A program made the position numbers and the translations under genes. The notes under the pieces were generated by a model. It did no database searches. It saw only the letters and a list, made by a program, of their open reading frames with translations, and was not told where the DNA came from. Source: Microbacterium sediminis (GTDB lineage: Bacteria > Actinomycetota > Actinomycetes > Actinomycetales > Microbacteriaceae). Taken from it: 64,000 nucleotides of DNA. Positions 62,005 to 64,000 of this stretch are shown here, in pieces (positions within the stretch are counted from its first letter, which is position 1; the number at the start of each line of letters is the position of its first letter). The stretch lies in assembly GCF_004564075.1 (NCBI RefSeq), contig NZ_CP038256.1:2604001-2668000 (forward strand), read 5' to 3'.

Positions 62005-63183
62005 ATGGCAGATCCCCCCACCGGGCGAGCGGACGTCAGCCAGCTGTTCCAGCTGCTGCGCGACGGCCGGCCGCGCACGCGCGCCGAGCTGTCGAAGTCG
62101 ACCGGGCTCGCCCGCTCCACGGTGACGGGCCGCGTCGACGAGCTGCTGCGCCTCGGGCTCATTACCCCGGTGGGCGAGGCCGCATCGACGGGCGGCCGGC
62201 CGCCGTCGCAGTTCGCGCTCAATCCGGGCGCGAAGGTGGTCATCGCCGCCGACCTCGGCGCCTCGCACGCGACCGTCGCCCTCGCCGACCTCACCGGCGA
62301 GCTGCTCGCCGAGCACGCCGAGCCGCTGCCGATCGACCTCGGCCCCGAGCCCGTGCTGACCTGGGTCGTCGACGGCGCGCGCGCCCTGCTCGAGCGCACG
62401 GGCCGCTCGGAGCGCGACGTGGCGGCGATCGGGATCGGCCTGCCCGGCCCGGTCGAGCATTCGACCGGCCAGCCCGTGAACCCGCCGATCATGCCGGGCT
62501 GGGACCGCTTCGACGTGCCGGGCTGGATGCGCGAGCACCTCGACGTGCCCGTCCTCGTCGACAACGACGTCAACATCAGCGCGCTCGGCGAGCGGGCGTT
62601 CGCGTGGCCCGGGACCGAGCACTTCATGTTCGTCAAGGTGGCCACGGGCATCGGCGCCGGCATCATCTCGGACGGCCTGCTGCAGCGCGGCGCGCAGGGC
62701 ACCGCGGGCGACATCGGCCACGTGCGTGCCGCGCGCGACGTGGACGTGCCCTGCCGCTGCGGCAACCACGGCTGCCTCGAGGCCCTCGCGGCCGGGCCCG
62801 CGATCGCCCGCACGCTCGCGGCGCAGGGCCTGGACGCGCGCACGGGGAGCGACGTGGTGGAGCTCGTCAAGCGCGGCGAGCTCGCCGCGATCCAGGCCGT
62901 GCGCCAGGCCGGGCGCGACATCGGCGAGGTGCTCACGACCGCCGTGAGCCTGATCAACCCCTCGGTCATCGCGATCGGCGGGTCGATGGCGCGCGTGAGC
63001 GAGCACCTCATCGCCGGCGTGCGGGAGATCGTCTACACCCGCTCCTCGCCTCTGGCGACCGAGCACCTCGCGATCGTGCAGTCGGCCGCCGGCCGCAGCG
63101 CCGCCGTGCGTGGGGCGGCGATCCTCGCGGTCGAGCACGCCCTCAGCCCCGAGGGCCTCGCCCACGCCTTCGCCCCGCGCTGA
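62005..63183 (+). CDS. ROK-family transcriptional regulator
   Basis: 392 residues. N-terminal winged helix-turn-helix: LFQLLRDGRPRTRAELSKST and GLARSTVTGRVDELLRLGLI. The C-terminal ROK sugar-kinase-like domain has VIAADLGASHATVALADLTG, VDNDVNISALGERA, ATGIGAGIISDG, GDIGHVRA and the zinc motif CRCGNHGCLEALAAG. It probably senses the sugar or a phosphate of it and represses the ABC and catabolic operons; in ROK repressors the kinase-like fold binds the inducer. ATG 62005 with GAAGGG upstream. Confidence 0.93.
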   Translation: MADPPTGRADVSQLFQLLRDGRPRTRAELSKSTGLARSTVTGRVDELLRLGLITPVGEAASTGGRPPSQFALNPGAKVVIAADLGASHATVALADLTGELLAEHAEPLPIDLGPEPVLTWVVDGARALLERTGRSERDVAAIGIGLPGPVEHSTGQPVNPPIMPGWDRFDVPGWMREHLDVPVLVDNDVNISALGERAFAWPGTEHFMFVKVATGIGAGIISDGLLQRGAQGTAGDIGHVRAARDVDVPCRCGNHGCLEALAAGPAIARTLAAQGLDARTGSDVVELVKRGELAAIQAVRQAGRDIGEVLTTAVSLINPSVIAIGGSMARVSEHLIAGVREIVYTRSSPLATEHLAIVQSAAGRSAAVRGAAILAVEHALSPEGLAHAFAPR

Positions 63184-63271
63184 GGCGGGTGCGGGGTCGC
63201 TTCGTCTCCGCGGCTCCGCCGAAGCGCCGGAGATGAAGCGCCCAGCTTGAGCCGCCCGCATGGGCGCGAAC

Positions 63272-63492
63272 GGTCTCGACTCCGCGCCTTCGACGCTCCG
63301 CTCGACCCGTCTCCGCTCGCTTCGCTCGGTCGACGAGCCCGGGCCGTCACGGCTCGAGCAAGGAGGGACCCCGTTCAGCACCCGATCGGTGCGACTCGCT
63401 CGGTCAACGAGCCCGGGCGATCACGGCTCGTCGACCGGAGCGGCGAAGCCGCGGAGCGGAGACGGCTCGAGCGAGCGCAGCGAGTCGAGAGC
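63272..63492. repeat. Dispersed repeat cluster between the ROK gene and the last gene
   Basis: The 324-base gap contains a reverse unit at about 63272-63345 (GGTCTCGACTCCGCGCCTTC, TCGACCCGTCTCCGCTCGC, GGTCGACGAGCCCGG), a fragment near 63385-63416, and a forward unit at 63422-63492 (GGCTCGTCGACCGGAGCGGC, CGGAGACGGCTCGAGCGAGC, GAGTCGAGAGCGC). It separates two convergent genes. The first 85 bases (63184-63270) contain a CCGCGGCTCCG-type hairpin but no gene. Confidence 0.8.
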
Positions 63493-63507
63493 GCACGCCC
63501 CCGCGCG

Positions 63508-64000
63508 TCAGGCCTGGACGAAGAGGTAGCCGCGCTTCGGGTCGAAGCCGGCGATCGCGAGACCGCGGTTGAGGAGGACGCCCATCTCGCGGCGCACGCG
63601 CATGCGCCACTCCTGGGCCTCGGCCGGGGCCTCGAGCCGCAGGTGCTCGATGTTGTCGGGGATCTCGAGCGTCGCCTGCACGGCGTCATCGGCCGGCGGG
63701 GAGGCGATGTCGGCCAGCGCCCACTTCACGTCGAGGCGGTCGCTCTCGTCGCCCGCGTCGCCGCCGCCGAAGATGCCGTACTGGTTCACGGCGTAGCCCG
63801 TCACGCGGGCGCCCAGCACGGTCAGATAGAAGTGCGCGTTGCGCGAGACGAGCGGATCGAACGTCCAGGTGATGTTGCCCACGTCGCGGGCGAGGGCCCA
63901 CTGGCGCTGATGCTCCTTGAGCTCGCGCCCCCAGCCGCGGCCGCGGAACTCCGGCAGGAGCGCGGTGATGTGCGAGTGCATCGAGCGCGAGCTCGGCGGC
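63508..64000 (-). CDS. Acetyltransferase-like protein (COG3375-type GNAT), 5' end outside window
   Basis: At least 164 residues are visible; the frame stays open to the window edge (PPSSRSMHSHITALLPEFRG). The acetyl-CoA-binding motif is FRGRGWGRELKEHQRQWALA, then VGNITWTFDPLVSRNAHFYL and LGARVTGYAVNQYGIFGGGD. This resembles the uncharacterised predicted GNAT acetyltransferases of COG3375. The C terminus ends AGFDPKRGYLFVQA. Substrate unknown. True start is upstream of the window's right end. Confidence 0.8.
   Translation of the reverse strand, partial: PPSSRSMHSHITALLPEFRGRGWGRELKEHQRQWALARDVGNITWTFDPLVSRNAHFYLTVLGARVTGYAVNQYGIFGGGDAGDESDRLDVKWALADIASPPADDAVQATLEIPDNIEHLRLEAPAEAQEWRMRVRREMGVLLNRGLAIAGFDPKRGYLFVQA

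Noticed and set aside
1..64000. tRNA, rRNA or replication origin
   Set aside because: No cloverleaf with a GTTCRA-type T-loop, no rRNA-like stretch and no DnaA-box cluster were noticed by eye; a dedicated scan was not possible.

Overview
The window is about 64 kb of very GC-rich DNA with dense, often overlapping genes (GTGA/ATGA stop-start overlaps), frequent GTG starts, a coproporphyrin-type heme pathway, F420-related genes, an FbiC-type fusion, PadR/ROK/GntR regulators and a class E/F-like sorting signal. Together these point to an actinobacterium, most likely Microbacteriaceae (Microbacterium-like). This is inferred from gene content and protein style, not from a search. No rRNA, tRNA, CRISPR array, prophage or plasmid backbone was seen, so it looks like chromosome.

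Layout. 1-8.2 kb: 3' part of a wall-anchored 5'-nucleotidase, a cytochrome b561-like membrane protein, rlmN, an LLM oxidoreductase, a divergent Nramp-like transporter and a YigZ protein. 8.3-11.3 kb: a TPP-riboswitch-controlled ykoE-ykoD-ykoC thiamine-precursor ECF transporter. 11.4-17.0 kb: a D,D-carboxypeptidase and a heterodimeric ABC exporter. 17.2-21.5 kb: LLM oxidoreductase, 3-hydroxyisobutyryl-CoA hydrolase-like protein, an orphan ABC ATPase with a long acidic tail, and a small unknown protein. 21.6-27.3 kb: a tightly coupled F420 operon, fbiC - flavin monooxygenase - fgd - cofC. 27.4-28.9 kb: a DUF937 protein and a membrane protein sharing a strong two-way terminator. 29-40.8 kb: heme genes (hemL, hemB, hemD, hemC, hemQ, hemY/cgoX, hemE on the minus strand; hemA divergent), interrupted by an intact IS481-family element and a three-gene envelope-stress-like operon. 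41.2-47.6 kb: aminotransferase, HhH-GPD repair protein, SatD-like regulator with membrane partner, a frameshifted squalene-cyclase-like gene, GntR regulator and glyS. 47.8-54.4 kb: Tat-exported GHL10/YngK-like protein, LLM oxidoreductase, YdeI-like protein, MFS transporter, alpha/beta hydrolase and PadR. 54.5-63.2 kb: a sugar uptake and catabolism locus (two TIM-barrel isomerases, Gfo/Idh/MocA oxidoreductase, binding protein; divergent ABC ATPase, permease and ROK regulator). The right edge holds a truncated acetyltransferase-like gene.

How it fits together. Fgd reduces F420, and three further LLM proteins could use it. FbiC and CofC should help make it, but the CofH half of FbiC has lost all three radical-SAM cysteines (R509, G513, A516 in their places). 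The heme genes match the coproporphyrin-dependent route; hemH/cpfC is not in the window. The sugar locus resembles oxidoreductase-plus-TIM-barrel pathways that work through 3-keto sugars.

A family of short, partly palindromic dispersed repeats fills most of the gene-free stretches. Two copies lie in frame inside fbiC and cofC. The main candidate novelty is this F420 operon: a cysteine-less CofH domain and repeat-derived insertions in two biosynthetic genes, in a neighbourhood that appears to rely on F420.
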